From positions 6,074,001-6,138,000 of the forward strand of contig NZ_CP015318.1 in the NCBI RefSeq assembly GCF_001686985.1: a stretch of 64,000 nt of DNA, read 5' to 3'. This document shows, one piece after another, positions 1-7,921 of the stretch. Origin of the DNA: Mesorhizobium amorphae CCNWGS0123. GTDB taxonomy: Bacteria; Pseudomonadota; Alphaproteobacteria; Rhizobiales; Rhizobiaceae. Each line of letters opens with the position of its first letter. Position 1 is the stretch's first letter. A program made the position numbers and the translations under genes. The notes below the pieces were generated by a model. It did not search any database. It had not been told where the DNA came from and worked only from the letters and a program-made list of their open reading frames with translations.

Positions 1-1623
1 TTCCCGCAGGAAGACACCGGCGAACTGGTCGGCGGCATCCGCGCCGACCAGAGCATTTCCTTCCAGCTGATGCGGCAGAAACTGACCGAACTGCAGTCGA
101 TCGTCCGGAGCGATCCGGCGGTGGCCAATGTGGTGGGCTTCATCGGCGGCCGGCAGACCAATTCCGGCTTCGTCTACGTCACCTTGAAGCCCCAGGCCGA
201 GCGGGCTCCGCTGCAGGCCGTGGTGACGCGTCTGCGCGCAGCACTCCAGCAGGTGCCGGGCGCCCAGCTGTTCCTGTTCCCGCGGCAGGAGATAAGGGTC
301 GGCGCGCGCCAGAGCCTCGCCACCTATCAGTATTCGCTGCAGGCGGACTCGATCGCCGAACTCGACGCGTGGGCGCCCAAACTGCTCGACGCGCTGAAGC
401 AGGCGCCGGAGCTCGCCGACGTCAATTCCGACCGCGACGAGGCAGGCCTGGAGACCAATTTGTCGATCGACCGCGAAAGTGCCGCCCGGCTCGGTGTCAG
501 CACCTCGGCCATCGACAACACGCTCTACGACGCGTTCGGCCAGCGCCAGGTGTCGACGATCTTCAATCCGCTCAACCAGTACGAAGTCGTCATGGAGCTG
601 GCGCCGCGCTATCTGCAGGATCCGTCGGCGCTGTCGCGCATCTATGTCAGCACCTCGGGTGCCGCCGCCAGCGGCACCCAGCGCACCAATGCGCTGGCCG
701 GCATGGTGACGGCCGCCGCCAACACGCCGGCTTCCGCCGCATCACTTGCCGCCAGCGCATCCGTCCGCAACCAGGCCATCAACGCCATCGCCGCCATCGG
801 CCATTCCAGTGCCTCGAGCGGTGCGGCGGTCAGCACCGCGCAGGAGCACATGGTGCCGCTGTCGGCCTTCAGCCACTACGCACCCGCCACCATGCCGCTG
901 TCGATCAGCCACCAGGGCCATTTCGTCACCACGACGATTTCCTTCAACCTGGCCGAAGGCGCTTCGCTGGGCGATGCCACCGCGGCGATCGACCGGGCGA
1001 TGGCGACCCTCAAAATGCCGGAATCCATCCATGGCGCGCTTGCCGGAACCGCGCTGGCCTTCCGCTCGGCGCTGACCAACGAGCTGCTGCTGGTCGCCGC
1101 CGCTTTAGCCACCATCTACATCGTGCTCGGCATGCTCTACGAAAGCTACATCCATCCGATCACGATCCTGTCGACGCTGCCCTCGGCCGGACTTGGCGCG
1201 CTGCTTGCGCTTGAACTCACCGGGATGGATTTCAGCGTCATGTCGCTGATCGGCATCATCCTTTTGATCGGCATCGTCAAGAAGAACGCCATCATGATGA
1301 TCGATGTCGCGCTGCAGACCGAGCGCAAGGAGGGTGCCGCACCGCGCGAAGCCATCTACAGGGCGTGTCTGACGCGTTTCCGGCCGATCATGATGACGAC
1401 CTTCGCCGCCCTCCTCGGCGCGCTGCCGCTGGCGCTCGAAACCGGTACCGGCGCGGAGATCAGGCAGCCGCTCGGCACGGCAATCGTCGGTGGCCTGATC
1501 GTCGCCCAGATGCTGACGCTCTACACGACGCCGGTCGTCTATCTCTGCCTCGATCGCCTGCGTCTGTCGGCGGCACGCCGGCCACTGTGCAAACAGCCGG
1601 GATTCGCGCCGATGCGAACTTGA
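1..1623 (+). CDS. RND efflux transporter, MdtB/MdtC type (3' part)
   Basis: The frame is open from base 1, so this is the C-terminal 540 residues of a protein that normally has about 1040. RND pumps of this group form inner-membrane trimers that export drugs by proton antiport with a periplasmic adaptor and an outer-membrane channel. The residues FPQEDTG at the left edge and the stretch ending in VTISFNLAEG-like sequence are typical of the MdtB/MdtC periplasmic domains. The last third is a block of hydrophobic helices with the conserved GIVKKNAI and RPIMMTT segments. Residues near 215-285 form an Ala/Ser-rich insertion between IYVSTS and VPLSAFS that MdtB/C proteins lack. The substrate cannot be told from sequence. 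A 10-bp-stem hairpin lies 38 bp downstream. Confidence 0.9.
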   Translation, partial: FPQEDTGELVGGIRADQSISFQLMRQKLTELQSIVRSDPAVANVVGFIGGRQTNSGFVYVTLKPQAERAPLQAVVTRLRAALQQVPGAQLFLFPRQEIRVGARQSLATYQYSLQADSIAELDAWAPKLLDALKQAPELADVNSDRDEAGLETNLSIDRESAARLGVSTSAIDNTLYDAFGQRQVSTIFNPLNQYEVVMELAPRYLQDPSALSRIYVSTSGAAASGTQRTNALAGMVTAAANTPASAASLAASASVRNQAINAIAAIGHSSASSGAAVSTAQEHMVPLSAFSHYAPATMPLSISHQGHFVTTTISFNLAEGASLGDATAAIDRAMATLKMPESIHGALAGTALAFRSALTNELLLVAAALATIYIVLGMLYESYIHPITILSTLPSAGLGALLALELTGMDFSVMSLIGIILLIGIVKKNAIMMIDVALQTERKEGAAPREAIYRACLTRFRPIMMTTFAALLGALPLALETGTGAEIRQPLGTAIVGGLIVAQMLTLYTTPVVYLCLDRLRLSAARRPLCKQPGFAPMRT

Positions 1624-1661
1624 TGGTGCCGGATATTCCTTGACGATTGCGCTCATCTGCC

Positions 1662-1696
1662 CCGTGAGGCGGTGAACTGTATCCATCGCCTCACGG
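1662..1696. terminator. Hairpin between convergent genes, possible bidirectional terminator
   Basis: CCGTGAGGCG at 1662-1671 is the exact reverse complement of CGCCTCACGG at 1687-1696, with a 15-nt loop. It sits between the stop of the RND gene and the stop of the convergent gene on the other strand. No T-tract follows on either strand, so an intrinsic terminator is only inferred. Confidence 0.5.
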
Positions 1697-1731
1697 ATAT
1701 GACCCCTTGCCGCTGCGCAAGAACCTGTTCG

Positions 1732-2166
1732 TCAAAGCATGAAAACTCCCCGCAGCCAGGCGAAGAAACCGAACTTCCCGGACACTGCCGCGCGGACGCG
1801 CGTCGCCGCCCATCGAGCCGGCATCGTCGCGCCGACATGGCAATGGCAGACGATTTCGTGCAACTGCCAATCGGTCAGTTCGAAGAAGCGCTTGGCTTCA
1901 CCGTAAGTATCCTCCTTCAGGCCTTGCGCGCGAAAGATCGGATCCTCGAATGCCACGGTGATGGGTGAGCCCGCGGAACGCATTCTGTCGCGAACCTCCG
2001 CGCTTATGTATTCGGTGCCCGCAAGCGCCCCAAGGCACCGATCGGGATTTTGCTCCAGAAGTTGCGCCCAGCGCTCGAGGCGCTGGCCCCGAGTGGCAAT
2101 CAGAAGCGTCGCTTCGGCGTGAACGTCGGCAACGCTTTGCAGTTGGTCAAGTGTTTGGTGTTTCAC
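1732..2166 (-). CDS. Hypothetical protein, 144 aa
   Basis: I do not recognise this protein. It starts at a GTG preceded by AGGAGG (2172-2177 on the complement) with 5-nt spacing, which supports a real gene. It has no signal peptide or membrane segment until a short hydrophobic C-terminus. A Cys-His pair (EIVCHCHVGA) lies near residue 110. The composition is mixed and charged, as expected of a soluble protein. It converges on the RND gene and is read away from the sugar locus, so neither neighbour suggests a role. Confidence 0.6.
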   Translation of the reverse strand: MKHQTLDQLQSVADVHAEATLLIATRGQRLERWAQLLEQNPDRCLGALAGTEYISAEVRDRMRSAGSPITVAFEDPIFRAQGLKEDTYGEAKRFFELTDWQLHEIVCHCHVGATMPARWAATRVRAAVSGKFGFFAWLRGVFML

Positions 2167-2328
2167 GGCCGCCTCCTACCAGCAGGTGATTCACCCCAAC
2201 CCCAGAATGGAATTATGGCACTCCGCGAGGTCGGCAAGACCCGGCATGCGCAGTGCAAAAATATCCTCGGATCAGGCCATGGAACCGTGCAGCCGAGGCC
2301 TTCGAAACATGGCGATCAAGGGACAGAT

Positions 2329-3513
2329 TTACCCAAACCGCGCTGGCGTCCACGCCCCGCCGCCAGCGTTCGATTCAACGGCCGCCGCGACGAACTTCAC
2401 GCCACGCGCACCATCGACGACATCGGGCACCTGCGCTGCCCGCGCCGCATCGACAGCGGCACCCGAACGGTGGGAGCGAATGATGTCGGCGGCATCGCGG
2501 TAGAAGTTGGCGAAGGCCTCGATATAGCCTTCCGGGTGGGCGGCCGGCATGCGCGACACCCGCCGGCTTTCCTCGGTCGAGCCATGGCCGCCGCGCACCA
2601 GCGTACGCGTCTCTTCGCCATAGCGCGAGAAGCGCAGCTCCTCCGGCCGCGTGCCCGACCATTCGAGCCCGGCCTTGTCGCCGTAGATGCGCACGGAAAG
2701 GTCGTTGTAGTGGCCGGGCGAGGTCTGGCTGGCCAGGATCGTGCCGCGCGCGCCACCCGTCCAGTGCACCAGCACATGCGCATTGTCGTCGAGCCGTCGC
2801 CCAGGCACGGCGGTGAACAGATCGGCCGAAACCGCCTCGGCCTCACAGCCGGAAATGAAGCTCGCCAGGTTGAAGGCATGGACGCCGATATCGGCGAGCA
2901 CTGCCGATTGCCCGGCGCGTGCCGGATCGGTGCGCCATTCGGCCTGCTTCTGGCCCTGCGCGTCGATCGGCTGCGTCAGCCAGTCCTGGATATAGGCGCC
3001 ATGCACGGACACGATTCGGCCAAGCTCGCCCGCCGCCACCATCTCGCGCGCCTGGCGGACCATGGCGTAGCCGGTGTTGTTGAGAGTGACGACGAAGCGG
3101 CGGTTTTTCGCCCGCGCCAGCGCCACAAGCGCTTCGGCGTCGGCCAGCGTCGTCGACAACGGCTTGTCGCAGATGACGTCGATGCCGGCCGCGAGGAAAG
3201 CGGTGGCGATCGGCGCATGCAGATGGTTGGGGGTGACGATGACGACGGCCTCGATGCCGTCCGGCCGCTCTGCTTCCGCCTTGGCCATGGCATGATAATC
3301 GGCATAGCTCCGCTCCGCTGGGATGCCGATCTCTGTCGCGGACGCTGCTGCATTCTCGGGATCCGAGGACAGCGCGCCGGCAACCAGCGCGATCTGGTCG
3401 TCGAGGCGCATGGCGAGGCGATGCACCGCGCCGATGAAGGCATTGCGGCCGCCGCCCACCATCCCGACCCTAAGGCGTTGGCGCGTCGATCCGTCCGATG
3501 TTGCATAGACCAT
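2329..3513 (-). CDS. Gfo/Idh/MocA family NAD(P)-dependent oxidoreductase
   Basis: 394 aa. The N-terminal Rossmann fold has the dinucleotide loop VGMVGGG at residues 16-22. The family motif CDKPLS (Lys117) and the DIGVHAFN segment (His212), which supply catalytic residues in the family, are both present. Members oxidise or reduce the hydroxyl of sugars, inositols or sugar acids in the cytoplasm. GGAGG lies about 11 nt before the ATG. The gene is divergent from the RpiR regulator over a 121-bp gap and so probably belongs to the same regulon as the downstream catabolic genes. The exact substrate is unknown; inositol, glucose-type sugars or a sugar acid are all possible. Confidence 0.85.
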   Translation of the reverse strand: MVYATSDGSTRQRLRVGMVGGGRNAFIGAVHRLAMRLDDQIALVAGALSSDPENAAASATEIGIPAERSYADYHAMAKAEAERPDGIEAVVIVTPNHLHAPIATAFLAAGIDVICDKPLSTTLADAEALVALARAKNRRFVVTLNNTGYAMVRQAREMVAAGELGRIVSVHGAYIQDWLTQPIDAQGQKQAEWRTDPARAGQSAVLADIGVHAFNLASFISGCEAEAVSADLFTAVPGRRLDDNAHVLVHWTGGARGTILASQTSPGHYNDLSVRIYGDKAGLEWSGTRPEELRFSRYGEETRTLVRGGHGSTEESRRVSRMPAAHPEGYIEAFANFYRDAADIIRSHRSGAAVDAARAAQVPDVVDGARGVKFVAAAVESNAGGGAWTPARFG

Positions 3514-3593
3514 GATCTTTCAAACTCCTCCCGGATTTTCGATAGCGTGCATAGCCTGAAGTGCCGCTAGCATTTTCGAACACGATTTCCAAT

Positions 3594-3608
3594 TTCCATT
3601 TTGTAAAA
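3594..3608 (+). promoter_or_regulatory. Candidate operator shared by the sugar locus (copy 1 of 2)
   Basis: TTCCATTTTGTAAAA in the gap between the divergent oxidoreductase and RpiR genes matches 12 of 15 bases of TTCCATATTTGAAAA at 4556-4570, just upstream of the SDR gene. Two boxes around one local regulator suggest an RpiR binding site. This is inference from sequence similarity alone. Confidence 0.3.
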
Positions 3609-3634
3609 CGATCGTACCGCGCTAGCGTAAAGGC

Positions 3635-4525
3635 ATGAGCGGAGCGCAAAAATCATCGGAACGGTCCAGTATCGACGAGGCCGCGACCAGGAAACGGGGA
3701 CGCTCGCTGGCGGCGCTCGGCTACACCAAGCCGCAGACCTACGAGGAGTTGCGCGCCGTGCTCTCCTCCGGCACCGTGCATTTCCCCAAGCGGCTGCGCC
3801 AGGTCGCGATCTTCCTGTGGCAGCACCCGAGCGATGTCGCGCTGGGCACCATCGCGCAGGTCGCCGAGCAGGCCGGCGTGCAACCTTCGACCCTGGTCCG
3901 CTTCGCGCAGATCTTCGGCTATGCCGGCTTTTCCGATTTCCAGGGACTGTTCAAGGACCATATGAAAGGCTCCTGGCCGGAGCGTGCGGGCGCCGAACGC
4001 ACGGCCGAGCCCAACGCCAATCTGCATTTTCTCAACGGCATGGTCGGCGCCTCGCAGACCTCGCTCGGCCGCATCGACAATAGCTTCGACATCGAGAGCT
4101 TGGAGAAGATGGTCGCGCTGCTCACCGAGGCCGAGCTGATCTATGTCATCGGCAGCAAACGCGCCTTTCCGGTCACAACCTATCTTTCGCTGACACTCTC
4201 GCAGCAGGGCGTGCGCAACGTGCTGGTCGACAATGTCGGTTCCACCGCGCTCGACCAGGTCGGCTGCATCGGCAAGCACGATGCGGTGCTGGCGGTGAGT
4301 TTCAGCCCTTATAATTCGATCACGCCGGACCTCGTCGCTGTTGCGCATGAGCGCAAGGTGCGCATCGTCACCATCACCGACAGCACCTTCTCGCCGCTGG
4401 TCAAGCTGTCGGACATTTGGCTGGAAGTCGTCGAGTCAGACTTCGCCGGCTTCCGCTCGCTGGCCGCTTCGCTGGCGGTCGGCATGGCATTGGTCCACGG
4501 CGTCGTCGCACGCCGGACAGAATGA
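3635..4525 (+). CDS. MurR/RpiR family transcriptional regulator
   Basis: 296 aa. It has the two-domain layout of the family: an N-terminal helix-turn-helix (about residues 25-110, with the LGTIAQVAEQAGVQPSTLVR stretch typical of HTH_6) and a C-terminal SIS domain (about residues 145-275) that binds a phosphosugar. The SIS start is seen in the hydrophobic strand IYVIGSKRAF. Such proteins sense a sugar phosphate or sugar-acid phosphate and control adjacent catabolic genes. It lies at the head of the SDR-to-ABC operon and is divergent from the Gfo/Idh/MocA gene, so it is most likely the local regulator. Whether it represses or activates cannot be read from the sequence. Confidence 0.9.
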   Translation: MSGAQKSSERSSIDEAATRKRGRSLAALGYTKPQTYEELRAVLSSGTVHFPKRLRQVAIFLWQHPSDVALGTIAQVAEQAGVQPSTLVRFAQIFGYAGFSDFQGLFKDHMKGSWPERAGAERTAEPNANLHFLNGMVGASQTSLGRIDNSFDIESLEKMVALLTEAELIYVIGSKRAFPVTTYLSLTLSQQGVRNVLVDNVGSTALDQVGCIGKHDAVLAVSFSPYNSITPDLVAVAHERKVRIVTITDSTFSPLVKLSDIWLEVVESDFAGFRSLAASLAVGMALVHGVVARRTE

Positions 4526-4555
4526 CCGGAAATGATTGACTGAGGAGAACTGTCG

Positions 4556-4570
4556 TTCCATATTTGAAAA
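4556..4570 (+). promoter_or_regulatory. Candidate operator shared by the sugar locus (copy 2 of 2)
   Basis: TTCCATATTTGAAAA sits in the short AT-rich gap between the RpiR gene and the SDR start, and resembles the box at 3594-3608. The gap stands out from the GC-rich surroundings and probably holds a promoter for the catabolic operon. Confidence 0.3.
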
Positions 4571-4598
4571 AATAGAAACCTTATTCCATGGAGGAGGA

Positions 4599-5381
4599 AT
4601 GGAGGTTCGGCTCGACGGCAAGGTAGTGTTGGTCACAGGTGCGACGCAGGGCATAGGCTTGGCGATCGCCGAGATGCTTGCGCGCTCCGGCGCCGAAGGT
4701 CTGCTGATCACGGGCCGTGAGCCTACGCGCGGCAAGGCCGCGGCGGCATCACTCTGCGAAATGGGCACGCCGACGGAATTCGTCGCCGCCGATCTCGCGG
4801 ACCCCGAGGCGCCGGCCCAACTGGTCGCGGCATGCCTTTCCCGTTTCGAGCGTATCGACGGACTGGTCAACGCCGCCGGCTTGACCGACCGCGCCTCTTT
4901 CCTCGACGCCGACCTCGACGACTGGGAAGCGCTGTTTGCCGTCAACGCCCGCGCACCCTTCTTCCTGATGCAGGCAGCCATCGCCGATATGGTCAAGCGC
5001 GGACAGGGCGGCGCCATCGTCAACATCCTGTCGATCAACGCGCATTGCGGCTCGCCCGAGCTTGCCGTCTATTCCGCAACCAAGGGCGCGCTGGCGACGC
5101 TGACCAGGAATGCGGCCAACGCCCACCGCTTCGACCGCATCCGCGTCAACGGCATCAATGTCGGCTGGACCGACACGCCCGCCGAACGCATCATGCAGGC
5201 GCAGACACTCGGCCATGGTCCGGGCTGGCTCGACGCCGCCAATGCCGCGCAGCCTTTCGGCCGCCTGCTGACGCCGAACGATATCGCCAACCTCGCCGTC
5301 TTCCTGCTTTCCGATGCGGCCGGGCCGATGACCGGCGCGGTGATCGACCAGGAACAGTCGGTGATCGGGGCGAACCGGTGA
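4599..5381 (+). CDS. SDR family NAD(P)-dependent oxidoreductase
   Basis: 260 aa from the ATG at 4599; an upstream in-frame TTG at 4536 would only add a non-homologous 21-residue leader through the AT-rich gap. Classical short-chain dehydrogenase features are visible: the TGATQGIG cofactor loop (13-20), an NAA-type motif (VNAAG), a catalytic Ser in ILSINAH and Tyr158-x3-Lys162. It should oxidise a sugar or polyol alcohol in the cytoplasm. A purine-rich stretch (GGAGGAGG) lies directly before the ATG. It overlaps the next gene by 4 bp (GTGA), pointing to translational coupling in a catabolic operon. Confidence 0.85.
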   Translation: MEVRLDGKVVLVTGATQGIGLAIAEMLARSGAEGLLITGREPTRGKAAAASLCEMGTPTEFVAADLADPEAPAQLVAACLSRFERIDGLVNAAGLTDRASFLDADLDDWEALFAVNARAPFFLMQAAIADMVKRGQGGAIVNILSINAHCGSPELAVYSATKGALATLTRNAANAHRFDRIRVNGINVGWTDTPAERIMQAQTLGHGPGWLDAANAAQPFGRLLTPNDIANLAVFLLSDAAGPMTGAVIDQEQSVIGANR

Positions 5382-6916
5382 GCGCCGCTGCGGCACCCGA
5401 AATGCTTGGCCCGGAGCTGCTTAGCCGGCTTCCAACCGCCGTCCAACGGCCATCCTATGACCGTGCGGCCCTCATGCCTGGCATGGCCCATATCGGCGTC
5501 GGCGCCTTCCACCGCTGCCACCAGGCCGAATACACCGACGATCTGTTGTCCCGTCATTTCGACCGCTGGGGTGTCATCGGCATCAACATCCGCCCGCCCC
5601 ACCTCGCCGAAACGCTGGGCCGGCAGGGCGGCCTGTACACGCGCCTGATCCGCCAGGACAATCATGTCGGGGCGCGCATCATCGGCAGCATCATCCGCGT
5701 TGTCGACAGCCAGGATAGCGCCGTGCCGGCGTTGGAAGTGCTGGCCTCGGCCGACATCGAGATGGTCACTATGACGGTCACCGAAAAAGGCTATTGCCAT
5801 ATCCCGTCGACCGGCGCACTCGATCTCGACCACCCTGACATTGTCCACGACCTCGCCAACCCGCATGCACCGCGCAGCGTGCCCGGTATCCTGGCGCGGG
5901 CGCTGGAACTGCGCAGGACCTCGCATGGGCGGCCGGTGACGCTGCTCTCCTGCGACAACATCCCGACCAACGGCGTCATCCTAGGCAATGTCGTGCGGAC
6001 GATTGCCAGCCGGCGCGGCAACGGCCTTGCGGACTGGATCGCCGCCAATGTCGCCTTTCCTTCGGCCATGGTCGACCGCATCGCACCGGCGACTACACAG
6101 GCCGACCTCGACACCGTCGAGCAGCTCTTCGGCTATCGCGACGCTGCCGTCGTCGTCGGCGAACCGTTCCGGCAGTGGGTGATCGAGCAAAAATTCGCCG
6201 GGCGCGTGCCGTGCTGGGATCTTGTCGGGGCGAGCTTCGTCGACGACGTCACACCCTTCGAGCATCTCAAGATGCGGGTGCTGAACGGTGCGCAGACGAC
6301 GCTTGCCCATCTTGGCGTGCTCTGCGGCTTCGAGCACACGTCGGATGCCATCGCCGATCCGCTGCTCGCCACGTTCGTCCGCCGCATGCTGACCGAAGAG
6401 ACCCTGCCAACGCTCAGGGCGGTGCCTGGCTTTTCCGCGCCTGCCTATATCGAGCGAAGCCTGGCGCGTCTCACCAACACGGCGATCCGCCATCGCAACC
6501 ACCAGATCGCCACCGACGGCTCGCAGAAGATCGTGCAGCGTCTGCTCAACCCGATCCGCGACCGGTTGCGGCAGGGTGGGAGCATCGCGCTGCTGTCGGT
6601 CCCCGTCGCCGGCTGGATGGCCTATCTGATCAAGGCCGCCCCGCGCTTCGGCAAGTGCTGGCAGGTGTCCGACCCCTTTGCCGGAAGGATCTCGGCCCTC
6701 GCCGACCGCATCGGCGCCGACGCCAAGGGGCTCGCCGACGCCATTCTTGCGATAGACGCGATCTTCGATCCGTCACTGGCCACCAACACGATATTCCGTA
6801 CAAATGTCATCGCCGGGCTCGATGGTCTGCTGTCAGAGAATCCGCTGGCCTTTGTAAGACATGCCTGCACTGAGCCAATAGATGCGCGGTTGAAGCGACC
6901 AACACGATCTGCATAG
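5378..6916 (+). CDS. Mannitol dehydrogenase / fructuronate reductase family protein
   Basis: 512 aa from the GTG at 5378, which overlaps the SDR stop. The N-terminal HIGVGAFHRCHQAEY segment and the DNIPTNG motif place it in the polyol-specific long-chain dehydrogenase family (mannitol 2-dehydrogenase, arabinitol dehydrogenase, UxuB). These are monomeric NAD(P) enzymes that interconvert a polyol or aldonate and a ketose or keto-uronate. The catalytic region reads KMRVLNGAQ: Lys298 and Asn303 of the conserved K-x4-N-x2-H signature are kept, but the histidine position holds Gln306. No UxuA-type dehydratase or sugar kinase is nearby, so the pathway is not the standard hexuronate route. Confidence 0.85.
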   Translation: MSAAAAPEMLGPELLSRLPTAVQRPSYDRAALMPGMAHIGVGAFHRCHQAEYTDDLLSRHFDRWGVIGINIRPPHLAETLGRQGGLYTRLIRQDNHVGARIIGSIIRVVDSQDSAVPALEVLASADIEMVTMTVTEKGYCHIPSTGALDLDHPDIVHDLANPHAPRSVPGILARALELRRTSHGRPVTLLSCDNIPTNGVILGNVVRTIASRRGNGLADWIAANVAFPSAMVDRIAPATTQADLDTVEQLFGYRDAAVVVGEPFRQWVIEQKFAGRVPCWDLVGASFVDDVTPFEHLKMRVLNGAQTTLAHLGVLCGFEHTSDAIADPLLATFVRRMLTEETLPTLRAVPGFSAPAYIERSLARLTNTAIRHRNHQIATDGSQKIVQRLLNPIRDRLRQGGSIALLSVPVAGWMAYLIKAAPRFGKCWQVSDPFAGRISALADRIGADAKGLADAILAIDAIFDPSLATNTIFRTNVIAGLDGLLSENPLAFVRHACTEPIDARLKRPTRSA

Positions 6917-6954
6917 TACGATAGGTCGTGAAGTTCACGACCACGGGAGGCATC

Positions 6955-7869
6955 ATGAAGCTTGGACTGCTCACAGCGCCATTTCCGGATACTCCACTCG
7001 CCGAGGTCGCCGACTGGGCAAGCTCGGTCGGCTTCGAGGCGCTGGAGATTGCCTGCTGGCCGAAATCCTCGGGCGACAGCCGCCGCTATGCCGGCACCAG
7101 CCATGTCGACGCCGCCGCGACCTCGGCCTCGCAGGCCAAGGAGATCGCCGCCGCGCTCGCCGAAAAGAAGCTGTCGATCTCGGCGCTCGGCTACTATCCC
7201 AACCCGTTGCATCCCGATGCGGCGCACCGCGAGGCTGTGATCGATCATCTGAAGAAGGTGATCGTGCTGGCCGGGCGGATGGGCGTCTCTTTGGTCAACA
7301 CCTTCTGCGGCGGTGATGCCTCCAAGCCCGTCGACGTCAATTGGGAAGCCGCGCTCAAGGTCTGGCCCGCCATCATCGCCCATGCGCGTGACCACGGTGT
7401 CAGGCTCGCCTTCGAGAACTGCCCGATGATCTTCAGCTACGACGAATGGCCGGGCGGCCACAACATCGCCTATTCGCCGCAGATCTGGCGCCGCATCCTG
7501 GAAGCCTTCGGCGGCGATATCGGCATGAACTTCGATCCGTCGCACCTGGTCTGGCAGATGATCGACCAGGCCCGCTTCATCCGCGAATTCGGCCCCTACA
7601 TGCTGCATGTCCATGCCAAGGACCTGATGATCGATCATGATGGACTCTATGAGCGCGGAATCCTCTCGGCCGGCATAGGCTGGCAGGTGCCGCGCATGCC
7701 GGGGCTCGGCGATGTAGACTGGAACATCATCTTCTCCGGCCTCTACCGGGCCGGCTACGATGGATCCGTCATCATCGAGCACGAGGACCGGCGGTTCGAG
7801 GGGAGCGACGACAACATCAAGCGAGGGTTCCTTCTTGCGCGCGACGTGCTGCGCCCCTTCGTGAAGTGA
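6955..7869 (+). CDS. Sugar phosphate isomerase/epimerase (xylose isomerase-like TIM barrel)
   Basis: 304 aa from the ATG at 6955, chosen because GGGAGG ends 4 nt before it; an in-frame GTG at 6928 lacks such a site. The protein is an AP-endonuclease-2-type TIM barrel. Strand ends with acidic or His ligands are visible (LAFENCP, MNFDPSHLVWQ, HVHAKD and the C-terminal VIIEHED), which in this family bind a divalent metal and move a proton next to a ketone. Relatives epimerise ketoses or dehydrate inosose. In this operon it is expected to act after the two dehydrogenases. The precise reaction is unknown. Confidence 0.85.
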   Translation: MKLGLLTAPFPDTPLAEVADWASSVGFEALEIACWPKSSGDSRRYAGTSHVDAAATSASQAKEIAAALAEKKLSISALGYYPNPLHPDAAHREAVIDHLKKVIVLAGRMGVSLVNTFCGGDASKPVDVNWEAALKVWPAIIAHARDHGVRLAFENCPMIFSYDEWPGGHNIAYSPQIWRRILEAFGGDIGMNFDPSHLVWQMIDQARFIREFGPYMLHVHAKDLMIDHDGLYERGILSAGIGWQVPRMPGLGDVDWNIIFSGLYRAGYDGSVIIEHEDRRFEGSDDNIKRGFLLARDVLRPFVK

Positions 7870-7921
7870 GGGACAAACGGCTTTAAGACTGAACCAAAGA
7901 TCAATGTGGAGGAGTACTGAA

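Noticed and set aside
2050..3570. Open frame of about 500 codons on the plus strand opposite the Gfo/Idh/MocA gene
   Set aside because: The minus-strand gene has cofactor loop, DKP and DIGVH motifs; the plus-strand product has none and spans two intergenic regions.
4832..5377. 5' extension of the mannitol-dehydrogenase-family frame back to 4832
   Set aside because: That stretch is the SDR gene in another frame; the overlapping GTG at 5378 begins where family similarity begins.
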